NCBI GenBank assembly: GCA_023213395.1
Contig: CM041465.1
Coordinates: forward strand, 57,977,741-58,041,740
Direction of reading: 5' to 3'
Source of the DNA: Cycas panzhihuaensis
Taxonomy: Eukaryota; Cycadophyta
Length of the DNA stretch: 64,000 bases
Every line of letters starts with the position of its first letter. Position 1 is the stretch's first letter. Shown here one piece after another: positions 10,226 to 22,762 of this stretch. The notes beneath the pieces were generated by a model. The model was given only the letters and a program-made list of their open reading frames with translations, searched no databases and had not been told where the DNA came from. The translations under genes were made by a program, and so were the position numbers.

Positions 10226-11298
10226 GGTTAAAATCTACATAAAAACTTATCAGATCAATACCATGTGACTATTCAAATCAAGTATCGAGATTCCAATGAT
10301 TCAGAGAAAATAAAATTTTGGCACTTGTAGGAGAATATATAGACAAAAACATCTAGGTACCCCTTTTGAAAAGTCGAATTAAAAAAAAGAAAAAAAAAAA
10401 AAAAGATTTTATAGCTCCTTCTAAGGCTTTGCCCCTAGTCACTTAAACCTCATCGCATGACCATCTGATAGCAAGAATGGGCATAAGCATCGTAAGCTAA
10501 TTTTCTTATAACCAAATTAAATTACTATCAACATATGAAAAAAGAAAATTTTAACCCTGCATTGTAGACTAATATCTTCACATAATTTCTAATTTTGTTT
10601 GTAGGTAGATTTTCGTCAAACTATGCCTTAATAGCTTTGCTTCGGTAAACCTCCATACCTGATAATGTCCACAGTTGTATTACGTCCTTGCGATCCCATG
10701 GGAATCTAGTCTCCAATCTTGTGCAAAGCGATACATCCTAGATGGATCCTTGTTGATGTTGATCTCGCTGCTACTAGTCACAAGGGATCATTTGACCCTG
10801 TTTTTATGATTATTTACATTGCCTACATGGTTATCTCCACTCAACATGTAACTAAGACCCTTTTTGATAGAATATGTATATCTTTGTGTTCTTGTGCTAA
10901 TACTCGTAATCTTGTTGCAATTGATTCTTTGCTAGAATGAATAGGTAACCCTTTGGAATTCTTCTACTACTGACTATATAACCTAGTTGACCTATGACTA
11001 GGTCTTCGCTAATAATCTCACACGTTACTTCTACCCACCTATTGTCCATGTTGCCTACTTTATAAACAACTCTCTACGACTCACTAATGACATTTCTTCA
11101 TGTTGCCTACTATCTACATTAGTATTGTGCCTCTAGATTTCTACTATGCACTAGAATGGTGAAATACACTCTTTTTTCATGGACCAAAATGTAGTTTGCA
11201 TGTATAGAACAACCTTTTATCTCTACGAAAATAACCCATGTGATAGGTTTTGCTTCAGTGCCGCAAATGGCAGTTATACTCCTCTCAACACGAACACA
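10226..11298. other. Non-coding DNA with an A-rich tract
   Basis: Holds a near-pure A tract at 10380-10404. Short frames only. A 73-codon frame at 10719-10940 has no recognisable motif. Confidence 0.4.
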
Positions 11299-11700
11299 AC
11301 TTGGATACCATTATAACGGTGCCCACCAATCTACAGCAAAAAAGATAGGGCTCACAACAAAAAAACATTCAAATAATAATATTTTGACATTCATAACATT
11401 AAGAGTATTCACAAATCACAACTCTCCATGAAATAATATGAAAATTACAACAAATAATCAGATAATAATAGTGCAATAACTGATAATATCAAATGAAACT
11501 CTAGTAGTACATTGCCCCCTTTGAGGCAAGGGTTCCCTCCTAAATGGCACATCAGTGCCCTAATGGCCCTAGGCCATTATTTCAAATCAAATATCAAATT
11601 CTCCAAAAATGCTCTACAAATGAATAATGATCTCTATTTATAGTCCTACTTTTCTCTCTCTAAAACTAACTTCTAACTCTCTCTCCTAAAAATACTGACT
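11299..11700 (-). repeat. Possible minus-strand LTR with degenerate primer site
   Basis: ACTTGGATACCA (11299-11310) is an imperfect reverse complement of the tRNA-Met primer site. To its right, in minus orientation, a TATA box CTATAAATAG lies at 11634-11643. The LTR termini are not clean, so this is a weak call. Confidence 0.28.
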
Positions 11701-14153
11701 TCACATTAATAAATCTTCCTTGTTTCTCCTAAGAAACGACAACTTCATAAATTAGGAATGCAACACTTGATGTAAACAAGCACTGCAAGATAATGGAAAA
11801 TCACATGATGCTTGTTTGTGGAAAACTAAACTTAGGAATTCCAAGTTATGGGCTTTGTGAGTGTTAGTTGCAAATAATGCTTGGCTTGGCTTGCAAAGAA
11901 TGTGATCATGGCAAAGGAACAACTATTATGGCAGACCCCTAACTCTTCCTTTTGACCTATGCTGTAAGGGGAAAAACCTAAAAAAGACCGCCTCTAGAAA
12001 ATATTCAAACTACACAACTTCCACATTATGATGTACTTTTCAAAGTTCAAGACATGCTTCTAGGAGAGCCTTTGTGGCCAAGACATGGTTGCAAAAGATG
12101 GGGGATATAAGTGAGAACAAAAGTACCTGGGGGAAAAAAAAAATCTCAACTCCAATCTTAGCAATAATGGACACAAATGAAAGAGCAGAAACCTATCTTC
12201 AAATGTCAAGAGCACATGATGCAATTACCACCAGGGCACTAAGTATATAGTGGCATGCTTGGATCAATTAGTCATACCATATAAGGAAATGCAAATTGAT
12301 ATAGTTGTTTTTGTACACATGGGCATTGTAGGCCCCACTAATGTATTTGCCACAAGAGTAGTATTAATTGTCCCCTTATTACATATGTTTTACCATTGTG
12401 GCCATTTATTTGGCCCCTTTTAGAGTATTCAGTGATCTTTAACACTTGTTATGTCTTTAGCCCCAGTTGCATGGTTTATTCACACGGCCGAGCGCTAGAA
12501 CTTTATGGGTAGTTTGACCAATGGCCAACTAACCCGCCAGTCAATATCACTATAAAAAGCTTTTTTAAATTTTAATGGAATGATAGACACAAAAAAAAAA
12601 GAGGAGGAAAGAAAAAGAAAGAAGAGAGAGCAATATATTTGTAGTTATTGTGGTTCTTCTACATTGTTGGTATGATACTTCAACTTGAAGGCATGCCTAG
12701 AAAGCTTTTGGAGGATAACCTGGTCAAATTGGGAAACTAAGGGAAGATGCACTTAGTATGAAAAACACATTGCTAGGATCTATCCTTCATTGTTTGATGT
12801 TTCAACTTCATTCATTAGTGTAAAATATGCAATGTATAGCTTGGTTCACATATTCAAATCTCTAGTTGAACAGTAACTATAGAGTGATAAGTAGCATCCC
12901 CACTGTATCTTTTCCAAATTATAGTTATGTGTATGTAATACATATATGGATGGATGGATAGATAGATATGTACATGAGGGAATGAAGCTTTGAACAGGAA
13001 AATGATAATAGTAGGAGATATTGTTATAGGCTTAAAGTCTTTTGAGGCAAAAGTGATGAAACTTGAAAATGACAAGCTTGGAAGGTCGTATGAAGCTATC
13101 AATCCAATAGGAATAGGAACCATAAGAACATCAACAAGATGGTTGACCATTTCATTGGATGGATTGCATGGCCACCCAAAGAAAAACTATAGCCTTACTA
13201 TTAACAACCAACCATCAAGGAGAATCAATGATCTATTGTAGGAGATGGATGCTCTACCTTTACAGCACATGATTGTTTTGATCTGAAATTATTAAATTTT
13301 GAAGCTTTATAGTTAAAGTTTAGGTTTCAACCCATCCTCATGGATCTAATTACCTAAATTTCTTTTGCTAATCACATATAGAATTAAATTGAATCTTATA
13401 GGAAACTTGAAATTATTAAAAGCAATAATTTATAATAGTACGTGTATTATGCTAATAGAAGTGGGCCTATTATGTATGATTTCTTGATAATTTACATTAA
13501 AAATTAAACATTGTCATTCCTCTTTAATGTATACTTAGACAAATGTATTTTACATTTCTAATTTGATCACTATTCCACATAAAACATGGTAAGTGCTCAC
13601 AAATGTTGGGTAAACATCTACTCCATTGAAACCAAAATGGAAGATCAAAACACAGGTAGCAACAAATAAGTGTGAGGGACTGCATGATGGAAATAACTAA
13701 AGACATTATGGAACAGAGTAGAAAGAAGCATGAATCCAAAGTCAATAACATGATCATAATGACAAGTTAAGTTGTTCTTCCACACCTCACATTTCAATTT
13801 TTATAAAAAGCATAAAGGTAACAATTAAACTATTTTTCCATTCCTCAATAGACAAGTAAATGGCATTGTGCCTTGCATTTCTTATTTGTAATATATGTCT
13901 ATGACAATTGAAACAAACATCATCCCTAAATACACATTTGACATACACGAGGCCTAAATCACAATTTAGCATATTAAACAAACACCATGTTAATAACAAA
14001 TTTTCAAATGCTAGTCAAGTGATAGTCAAACTCCTCCCCCTTGGCATATGGGGATCAAGGACAGTGAGGCTTCAACACTCTCTACCAACATTGTTTTATC
14101 TGTATCCAATTTATCATGCTATAGCTTTTAGACATCAAGAATGATATGTCACA
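11701..14153. other. Non-coding DNA, no element defined
   Basis: Contains A-rich tracts (12130, 12590), a short GGAT/GATA microsatellite at about 12949-12968, and short frames at 12854-13241 and 13524-14144 with no family resemblance. Confidence 0.4.
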
Positions 14154-14496
14154 AAGTGGGGGAAGTGTAAATTTTGTAGCAACTAGAAACATAATAGAAG
14201 AATACAACTACATAATAAAGGAACACCCAAAGAAGGAAGAGGAGGACTATAAGTAGAATACCTAGAGACGATATTTAAGCAAGTTAGTTATACCAATCTA
14301 TTTGGCTATTAGGCCAACTATATCAATTTATTTGTCCTTTTGGGAACTATTCCTTCTCCTACTACAATTGTTTCAATAACCATTGCTCTCTACTACAAAC
14401 ATTTCATTATGAGACAACTTGATAAGCTCTACTTCACTTATTATGTACCATAAATGCACTTTAGTACATAATTTATTAAAGCTAGGTTCTTCAACA
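14154..14496 (+). repeat. Possible polypurine tract and 3' or solo LTR
   Basis: AAGTGGGGGAAG (14154-14165) is followed by TGTAAATTTTG and about 330 bp ending GGTTCTTCAACA. A TATA-like GGACTATAAGTAG lies near 14246. This is the layout of a purine tract plus LTR, but no partner LTR is seen. Confidence 0.35.
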
Positions 14497-15806
14497 TTAT
14501 TTTTAATGTTATGGGTTTCCACTCACTTTATGTAATTTAAGTCACAGACCCTCACCATGTGAATTATTGTCCTAGAAAGCCCACAAAATGCTAAAATGTG
14601 CTAAGGATCACCAAATAAGGCGAGTTAACCAGATAGTGATCCAAGCCTATGGCTAGGGTTTAGAGGATTAAAAGAAAATGTGATATAATTCTTAGTTAAT
14701 AATGGAGAAATCTGAAATAAACACCAAGTAAGCATATGCCATCACTTTGCAATCAAGAAAATAATAAATAATCACAAATTTAGACATAAGTTTGCGTAAA
14801 AATATATGTACACTAAAAATATAGATTGGAATTACAATGTAGAGATAGTGAAATATCATCCAAGTAGGCAAGAGCCTGCTATAATCCTCTAGCAGATGCT
14901 AGGTCCTACTGTGGTAGAGGCAGAGGATGAGAATTCACTACATTTGCTCTTTTGAAATTTGCTTATGAAAGTGAAAAGGAGAAAAGACCTTCAGTCTTCC
15001 AAAAACTCATCTTTTATGTGGGAGTGTTGTAAGTCCCCACATAAAGTTGTTTATATCCAAAAATTATACACACTGATTAAATTAGGCATTTAAAAGACTT
15101 CTGGCATTTTCCACTATATGTGTGCCATGCCTGCGACATCACTAAATAACATCTACTTATTGTTTTGGCCATAACATTGAGTCAGTAACTTTGTTTCATG
15201 AGTTCCTTATATCAATGAAAAGCTTGTTAAAATATCTACAACTTTCCTTTTATACATATTTTTAATTCTAAACAAATTTGTTGTAATATAGGACCAAGTC
15301 TCTATAGTCTTGAGAGATCAACATAAAAATGCCATGTTGGAAATCCGTTCAGCCCTAAATTTGACCTATCGAAACTAATCCAAATCAAATGAAATTTTGC
15401 AAGCATATTCATATATACGTATTACTTACATCTTGCGTTAAAATTGCAACTCATTTGGGCTTGACTTGGATGAGTTATATTGATTTTGTATTAGTTAGGC
15501 AATGAGTTAGCCACTTTAGTCAGTTCAAAATTAAGGAGTTAGATATTCTCATTAGCTTTTGTAATTGATCTTTAGTTACAACTAAGAACCCTAGTTAGGG
15601 AGAAACCTTACCGTGATCCATCTTGGAATCTTTGGAAGCACTACATATATGTTAAGGTTTTACTTGGAATTTTTTATTGTTATTCTTAAGTCAATGTTAA
15701 CTTAGAGCCTTAGTTAGAGCACAACTTTTGTTATCTTTAAAAGTTGTGCAAAGTATTTTCTTTTGGCTCTCCTTCATTGGCTCCTCTTTGTGACCTTTGA
15801 TCTATA
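14497..15806. other. Non-coding DNA, nothing recognised
   Basis: AT-rich sequence without usable frames, primer sites or repeats that I can detect. Confidence 0.4.
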
Positions 15807-16140
15807 TGTTCTTAGAGATAATATTTAATGTGTTAGAAGTAATGTCTAGTGGTCTAATGTTAAATAGGGTAATATTAATGTTAGAAAGTGGTAAGTGTAT
15901 TAGTATTAAGGGGTCACCCTTAACCCTTTTAGGAATAATTAAATAAGCCATTAAGGCGTGTGCATTGTGGTAGTCTTAGTGATCACTACATGTAATTGGT
16001 CAAGCATGTGGTGATCTTGCATTATAAATATATACCCATGTCAATCTCAAATGTAATGGAGAAGATCATATTCAATAAGTCTTATTTCTAGTTTATGTTC
16101 ATGATGGATGTGTATATGGTTTGCCATTTGTTTTTCAACA
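15807..16140 (+). repeat. E2 5' LTR
   Basis: Ends TTTTTCAACA directly before a primer site. It may begin at 15807 (TGTTCTTAGAG) or 15831 (TGTTAGAAGTAATG). Both starts, and the ATAATATTTAATGTG motif between them, resemble the E1 LTR start. A TATA box (TTATAAATATA) lies near 16022. No 3' partner was found. Confidence 0.65.
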
Positions 16141-16152
16141 TGCTATCAAAGC
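16141..16152 (+). promoter_or_regulatory. E2 primer-binding site (degenerate)
   Basis: TGCTATCAAAGC differs from the tRNA-Met complement TGGTATCAGAGC at two positions and directly follows the LTR. Confidence 0.7.
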
Positions 16153-18080
16153 AAGATAGTGTGGTCTTGTAAAGCAAATTGGGTTCTGCATATGAGTGTT
16201 TCATCATGAGATATTGCCAGTGTCAGTTTACTTATTCGAAGAGATTGTTGTTTGAAAGAAAGCAGTGTGCTATGATTTACCCTGTAAAGAAATTTAGTGA
16301 GATCCTATGGAGTAGAGCAAATCATAGCCAATCAGACTGGGGAGATTAAAGAGCTAGCAAGCAAACTTGTCAAGTCTTGTTTTCTATGTAGTCGAGCCCG
16401 ATTTAGGGGTTGTCAAGGCTTAAACCAAACTGAATGTAGGGAAGTTTTAGATATCCATGCAAGTACAACTACTCCAGTGTAATTCTTTTGCAGGAGAGTT
16501 CCCTTCATTCGCATTCGTATGCACATATTGGAAACCCTTAATACAGGGCTTAGCCGCTTCGAATGGAGAGGATTTTGCGAAGGACTTGAGGGTTGCCAAA
16601 GGCAATTGGTGTCTAGGTTAGAAAATACAAGGCAAAAATTCAGAGATACCATACAAGAGCATGAGGATCTTGTTGTTTCGTCTTCATAAATGGGCATATT
16701 AAATTAATTCAAATCATATTAAATCTGTTGAGTTCATTGACAATCAAAACTAGAGATATTAAGGCACTCTTAATTATTACTACGGTTGTGCTTAAGTTAC
16801 ATTGCTTCTTGAATGTTATCTTGAAGATTTAGATCTTTATTACTTCACCGTTTTTAACAGTCATCTATAATTTTGACCTATGGCGATATTATGTAACTGT
16901 TGATTTATTTATTTGAAACTGTGATGATGATTTAGAGCAATTATCAAATTTCTTCTTGGAGTATGTGTTAATATGTGGAGGAAGTTGGCTTTGGGAAGTT
17001 CTACAGAAGAATATTTAAGGTAGATCTATACATGAGAAGAGTCAGTGTGCTTTGGCAGGAAACATGATAGACCTGTGGGCATAGCAAGATCATCGTTGAT
17101 ATTTGTTGAGGTGAGAATGCTAAGGCAAATAGGCCTTTGTAGGCTAACACCCATGCAACCCATTTAACGCTAGGTGATATGGAGTTGCAAACGATGAATG
17201 TACCATTGTTTTAAGTAGACTTGAAATCCAACTCTTTTAAAAGGATCCCTTGTAGGAATGTTGCCAGGAAATGCAATCTTGAATTGTCATTTGTTAACAT
17301 TATCACAAGCATAGGGGAGTAAAGAAGAAGGCTTGGACTCGTTCTCCTACAATGGGAAAATGGATGTGATAATGCAGCACACCAACTAGGGTCCACTCTA
17401 CATTCTAAATTTTATACGGATGGAACATTGAGCACCAAAGAAATTGTACAAGGTAGAAACGTATTTGGTCTACAAGTAATACATATTCCTTATCGACATC
17501 TACAACCACAAAAGAGCTGCAGTTATTTGAGACTTTCGTTGATGGGAAGGATCCCTTTCCAAAGGGTGTTGTTTTGCAAGTTTTAAGAGTGCAGGATATA
17601 GTAGTGGAGAATTGTCAAAAGAAAAGTTTTTTCAGTGATCTAGAGCACTTCACACATCTTCTTTCGATTTCAAATTGAACAACGACATAGTTGTTCTTCA
17701 GATACCAAATCTTGCATGACTTGGTCTATTTGCTGACAAAGGGTGAGATTCCACTTTTTAGCATGCGTGGGATTAAGATCACTCTAAGCACAAGGAAAAA
17801 GACTAGTACGAAAACATTCAAAGTTAGCCTAGTCAATAGCAATGTTATAGATGAGAAACAACAGTAACAATGAAAAACGCCTCAACCCAACCAGTAGCAA
17901 GGTACAAGGGAAAGCGACTAAAATATGTTAAAAGCATTCCTAAAGGAGTTATTTTAGGTAACCTACTTCAAGATAGTGCTTCCCCATAAAAACCTAGGTT
18001 GTGCAATTTTGTTGATTTAATTAAGTTATTTCAATTTCAAGAGCATTTCACACTTACCGTCGTGGAGGAGAATGATGTAG
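16153..18080 (+). other. E2 leader, about 1.9 kb, unrecognised
   Basis: As in E1, a long stretch separates primer site and gag. Frames at 16297-16482 and a plus-strand reading around 16530-16690 (LETLNTGLSRF... ending at 16689) look like exon-sized pieces but match nothing I know. The parallel with E1 makes captured sequence possible. Confidence 0.35.
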
Positions 18081-18740
18081 TCACATTCATACAAGAGAGA
18101 AATGAATATTTCTCAAGTGATATACTCTTATTGATACCTAAGTGTAATAAAACAAACTATTAATGTTGGACAATTAGAATGAGAAGTATATTAATGTGTA
18201 AAAGACTATGGGACATTGTTACTAATGGACATAATATTTCTAATGATGAAGAGAAAAGAGAAAAGCTCAAGAAGAAATATAAAGAAGCAATTATCATTAT
18301 TCTTGTTGCATTAGATAAAGATGTTCTTTCTTTTGCATATCATTTTATTATTCCTACAATTCATCATGCTAGTATTGCTAAGGAAGCTAGGAACACTTTG
18401 AAGGATGCATTTGAAAAGACTTCTAAAGGGATACAACAAGTTGTTGAAACAGGTAATGAAAAGTTTGAAACTGATGTAGGTAAGGATGAAGAAAGTATTA
18501 TTGATGAATATTATATTCAAAAGTAATATGAAAGAAGCTATTGCTAAATATGCATTTGTTGAATGCATTATTGATGAACATGCTGAATATAATCAAATCA
18601 TTGGTGATTGTAATGAAGTAACTCAAGATATCAAAGGTTCATCACTCATCCCTAGTCTTGTTACCTCAAAAGAAATCGAAAGTGAATCTGATGGGTTTAT
18701 TATTGAGAAGGAAATTATAGATATGCCTGATAATTTATAA
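18081..18740 (+). pseudogene. E2 copia-type gag remnant
   Basis: Reading 18090-18526 gives ERNEYFSSDILLLIP, a degenerate W-x-IRMRSILM stretch, KRLWDIV, IIILVALDKDVLSFAYHFII, then EARNTLKDAFEKTSKG. It parallels the E1 gag motif by motif and extends further, into the region where copia capsids have LW..L...F. A stop lies near 18160 and the frame shifts after 18526 into an acidic stretch (18486-18740). Protease and pol are absent. Confidence 0.6.
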
Positions 18741-19834
18741 TTTAAAGATGAAGCAAGTTGTATGATGGATACAATGGGCATGATTTTATCAATTCCTAAT
18801 CAAGTCACATCAAATCAACTAGGGCTTAGAAAAATGAATCTTCGCCTTGGAATAGATGATAAATCTAGAGCTGCTTTGGCCAAATTGCAACCAATTAATA
18901 TTGTAATATCTCATGCCTTAGCACTGGAGATATAGAATAATTAAAGGAGGTGGATTGCATTAATGGTAAATGATTTAGAAGTTACATCCTTGATTGAACT
19001 CATGATTGCAACTAGGAAGTTTATTTACACCAGGACCTTCGAGATTTCACTTGGCATAGCAAATGCCACCATGACCATTATTGCAAGAGAAACTTTCTAC
19101 ACATTCTTAGTGTGGAATAATCATCATCTTTTCTGTGTAGGAACTTTAGCAACCTTGATTAATAAAGAAAGATCAAATGAGTTGGTCGAGAACTATGCCA
19201 TGAAAACAGAACCGGTTCCAGTTGCATCAACAAGCATCAATGTGTGCGGGCTGAAGTAGTTGCAACCTGACTACTATAATCGGTCACATGTGAAACCAAT
19301 CTTTGGATAAGGAATGACTGCAACCAACTTCAGCTTGCAGTTACAAAGAATGAAGGATAAATATGTTGGTTAATTCCGAGGTATGTGTGCCTGCATATAA
19401 CTATTTTTATTGCAGAGCATGACGTGCCTGTACATATTATACTTCTTGTGTATTGTCTCGGATGCTGTGTGTACTGCTCTGAGTTGCCTCTCGTTGTGAG
19501 AGAACCAAAAGCAACCCGTCATAATGCAATGATAATGGTTTTCACTTCGTGAATTTATTGTGTATTCCTAATGGTTCTAGTTGAATTGTATTAAGACATT
19601 TGTCGCCTCTTGTGCCTGCTTATGCAGGTTGATAGGTAGAAGCACATTGGTTCCATTGCCATTTTGAACTAGGGTTGATTAGGATGGGCAAGACCGAGTA
19701 AAAACAACGGGTCCTCTTCTATGCCACCTAGAGCAGAAGTTGAATCACGTTGCAATCAGGGGAAACGTTGGGAAAGAGAGAGACAACAAATTGGAATACC
19801 TAGGCCCAGATTTGCAATTACACCACGAAAATAG
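18741..19834. other. Unrecognised DNA between E2 and Gy1
   Basis: A 98-codon frame at 18963-19259 has no motif I recognise. The 3' part (19360-19800) may hold the Gy1 leader or LTR: TGTTGGTTAATTCC at 19363 could start an LTR, but I see no matching end or primer site. Confidence 0.3.
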
Positions 19835-20149
19835 GTGAAGAGGCAACCATCTACACACTCGACGGTGAGGAGAAAGTCGAGAAATAAGGATGAGGTGAAG
19901 GAACAAAAGCTAGGGGTAATCGAAGCGCAGGCAAAAGATGTAAATGATCAAAGGTGTGCATTAGAAGAGGATCTTGTAAAAGAAGAACCAGTGCAAGTAA
20001 CGTGTGTCAAAAGAAATAGCCAGCAAGATTCTGTGGAAAAAGAAAATCTATGGAAGGGCGAAACACTAATGTCGAAAGAAAATTCCCTTGACCTGGGAAT
20101 GTATAGTGTAGTCAAACAAGCTTGGAATCATCATCTGCTAGAGATCTGA
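19835..20149 (+). pseudogene. Charged N-terminal frame of Gy1
   Basis: A 104-codon frame rich in Lys and Glu directly before the gag start. It may be the gag N-terminus or an upstream frame. No motif is recognised. Confidence 0.35.
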
Positions 20150-20188
20150 ACTCCGAGTCACATAATAAATCCTCTTTTTAAGCTACCA

Positions 20189-20819
20189 ATGGCAAGCCCA
20201 GGTAGCAACATGGGAGGTGCAACGAGTAGTAATACACCACCCATAGGAGGACAAAACTGGGTATCAGGTGGAGGAAATCAAGCAGGTACAACCCCCTATA
20301 TCATTGTGCAAAGTAACTCAATGTTCTCAAGCCTCCAATTTGATGGATCCACAAATCTAGATGATCATTTGGCATTATTCAAAAATATGATCCAAATTAA
20401 AACAATTGTGGATCAAAGAGAAATAAAAGCTCCCCTTTTTTGACGTTGAGAGGACCAATCATTGCATGGTTCCAATATGTAGCAGCACAACAGTTGAATT
20501 GGAAGCAATTGCAAGAGCAGTTTTTGAACAGATTCCAAAAATTGAGAAATCCAATAGCCGTTCTATAGGCTTTGGAGGAGATCCGGCAATATCCCAGAGA
20601 ATCTGTTAATGATTTTGATGGAAGAATGAGAGTCATTATGAATAAAATGTAATCTACGATGGTAATCAATCCCATGTTGGTGATGAAATATTTTGCGTAA
20701 GGATTGATACCACAACTTAGAGATAAGGTAATGCTACATCCAATGAATAGCTACGAATAAGTAAGGGAGTTGGCTCTCAAATTTGAAATCAAATGAAGTC
20801 ATCCTACTCCCAAATGGTG
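20189..20819 (+). pseudogene. Gy1 gypsy gag (capsid)
   Basis: Gly/Asn-rich start, then FSSLQFDGSTNLDDHLALF, IIAWFQYVAAQQLNWKQLQE and QFLNRFQKLRNP. This is the typical order of the retrotransposon gag domain (W-F then F-x-x-RF). One frameshift near 20440 and stop codons around 20567, 20649, 20698 and 20760 disable it. Confidence 0.75.
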
Positions 20820-20882
20820 ATGCAATCATCAACATATTTTCATATAACGGACATTGCAACGTAGTCTATACAAACACTGTAG

Positions 20883-21420
20883 ATGGGCACCAATCCAGAA
20901 ATTGAAGCCTTGAGAAAGGAGGTGGAAGCGTTGAAGCAACAACCACCAGTTTCTGTCCCAGTCAACATGCAACAAAATCAGGAGGTAGAGAAGCTACACG
21001 CGGAATTGTCCCGTCTACGACTTGAAAAATCAAGGGAGAATATTTGGTGTCCCCCACCTTGCAATCAACAAGGGCACCTGAAGAATGAGCATGGAGGATT
21101 AACGAAATGGTGCAATAATTATTGAAGAAACAACCACAATATGTGAGAATGTTATTTTAGACCCAAAAACAATGAAGAAGAGGTTTATAACGTTTATTCT
21201 CAAATAATAAAATGTGGAAAACCAAAACAATACAAAGGAAAAACAAGACCAATTTGTTGTTTCTTATGTTAGAGATGGGGACATTATAGGTCTAAGTGTC
21301 CACTGGAGAAGAAAGGAGGAGAATTCATTTGCAAAGAATGTGGACCAGCAGATCACAAATGGGCGAATTGCTCAAAGAATAATAAAATTCAAAATGCAAA
21401 TTTAGTAGACGTGGTTTTGG
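20883..21420 (+). pseudogene. Gy1 nucleocapsid with two zinc knuckles
   Basis: A coiled-coil-like stretch (EIEALRKEVEALKQQ) is followed by CFLC-x-RWGHYRSKC (near 21258-21300, with an in-frame stop after the second Cys) and CKECGPADHKWANC (near 21331-21375). Both fit CX2CX4HX4C, the nucleic-acid-binding knuckle of gag. Confidence 0.7.
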
Positions 21421-21724
21421 ACTAAGAAATGTTGGCATGTTTACAAACGCGTAGCGGCAGGACAACAAGACCTCCTCCCCAAAATAAGTTTTCAGATCCA
21501 ATAGTGGAGAAACAACGATTGCAAGAAGCGATGAAAATCCTTCAAGAAGCCATGGGAGAATTGCAACAAGAAGAATTATAGCAAGAACAAAGATTCAAAA
21601 GCTTACAATATAAGAGGAGAGCGGCACAACTACAACCAATACAACAAGGCATGAATCCTTGGCAATGGTTACAAATTATAAAAGATGTACTTATTGAATA
21701 GGAGTATCAATTCCTATATCAATT

Positions 21725-22200
21725 GTGTTTAAATGGTGGGAAGCGGGTTACTTCCAACAATTAATATTGGAACAAATTGAAAAACCAATACTCAGGGCTA
21801 TAAGGGACATGCGAGTAGACCCCAAAGTTCCAATGATGGTCTTTGGAGCAACCTTATGCAAAACAATTGTGGATGGGGGTTTGGGAGTGAATGTGTTACC
21901 TGAATTTTCATTGATAGCTTTGGGAAGGCCCAATGTGGTTATTCCATTAGATTAGCTAATCAATTGTAGGTGAGGCCCATGGGTACACTACTAAATGTCC
22001 CAGTAACTATGGCAAAAGTTACCGTATTATTAGATTTTGCGATAGTCTGAATACAAGATCAAAGGAGGACCTACACGGCCTTGTTGGGGAGACCTTGGCT
22101 ACTAGCCACGAAAGCTATCCAAGATTGGGGGAAAAATACATTCGCCTTGCCAGCAGGAGAAAAGATGGTAACTTTTCCCTTGTGTTCAGACGGATTGTAG
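21725..22200 (+). pseudogene. Gy1 aspartic protease remnant
   Basis: TIVDGGLGVNVLPE (near 21865-21910) corresponds to the (I/L)VDGGSGVN signature seen in plant gypsy elements, where Asp is catalytic. After a stop and frameshift, ALLGRPWLL (near 22075) matches the second conserved LGRPWL motif. Premature stops make it inactive. Confidence 0.7.
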
Positions 22201-22563
22201 ATAGAGAAAATTGAAGACAAAGGTCAAGCTTCATCCACAATAGCTACTATGAAATCAACAGTAAGTCCTTGTTCCGAGACGGCTTTTCAAATACAAAGAA
22301 TGTTGCCAAGTAGGCCCTCATCATCCTACATGTTGAATTGGATTCACAATGCTTGGGAAGAAACAAATCCGGCCTCATGTTATCATTTGGAATTGTGCAT
22401 AGATTCTTTGGAAGAGGAGGAAGGAGAAAAGATACAATCAGCGTTTCCACAAATAGAGAAGAATGTAGAAGGAAAATTAGCTTCCACAAAAACATTTTGT
22501 GAATTACCTAAATATGGTGGTTGTCCAGACCAAGCCAAAAAACATCTAAAACAATGTATTGAC
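22201..22563 (+). pseudogene. Gy1 post-protease region
   Basis: An open frame to 22561 with no catalytic motif, cut by Co1. The frame reads on into 27765. Confidence 0.5.
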
Positions 22564-22743
22564 TGTAGAAGAAATTCACCCTCATGCTTTATTGATCATT
22601 TGCAAATCCTTAAATACATCTTCAGGAGTATGGGACAAATGGCAACCGCTTAATGAGATGGTGTCACTTGTCATATTGAAGAAGAAAGGGGAAGATAATA
22701 CATGACCCTTACTAGGGACCTAGATAAAACATTACCTTTTACA
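22564..22743 (-). repeat. Co1 3' LTR
   Basis: 180 bp, plus-strand TGTAGAAG...CTTTTACA. Lacks a 17-bp stretch present in the 5' LTR. Confidence 0.93.
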
Positions 22744-22755
22744 CCCCCTCTTAAT
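22744..22755 (-). promoter_or_regulatory. Co1 polypurine tract
   Basis: Plus-strand CCCCCTCTTAAT, read as ATTAAGAGGGGG on the element strand, abuts the 3' LTR. Confidence 0.85.
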
Positions 22756-22762
22756 ATTTTAT

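Larger units (their letters stand above)
19835..22563 (+). mobile_element. Gy1: Ty3/gypsy element, 5' part (gag-protease)
   Basis: A degraded gypsy element on the plus strand, with gag from 20189, two zinc knuckles near 21258 and 21320, and a protease near 21840-22200. It is split at 22563 by Co1. The remainder resumes at 27765, where the reading frame continues after removing Co1 and one copy of the duplication. No reverse transcriptase remains in the window. Flanking LTRs are not identified. Confidence 0.7.

Noticed and set aside
10380-10404. Poly-A tail of a LINE or SINE
   Set aside because: No endonuclease, reverse transcriptase or Pol III boxes precede it and no flanking duplication is visible.
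18963-19259. 98-codon frame as a host gene
   Set aside because: No recognisable motif, no promoter or splice context, and it lies between two degraded retroelements.
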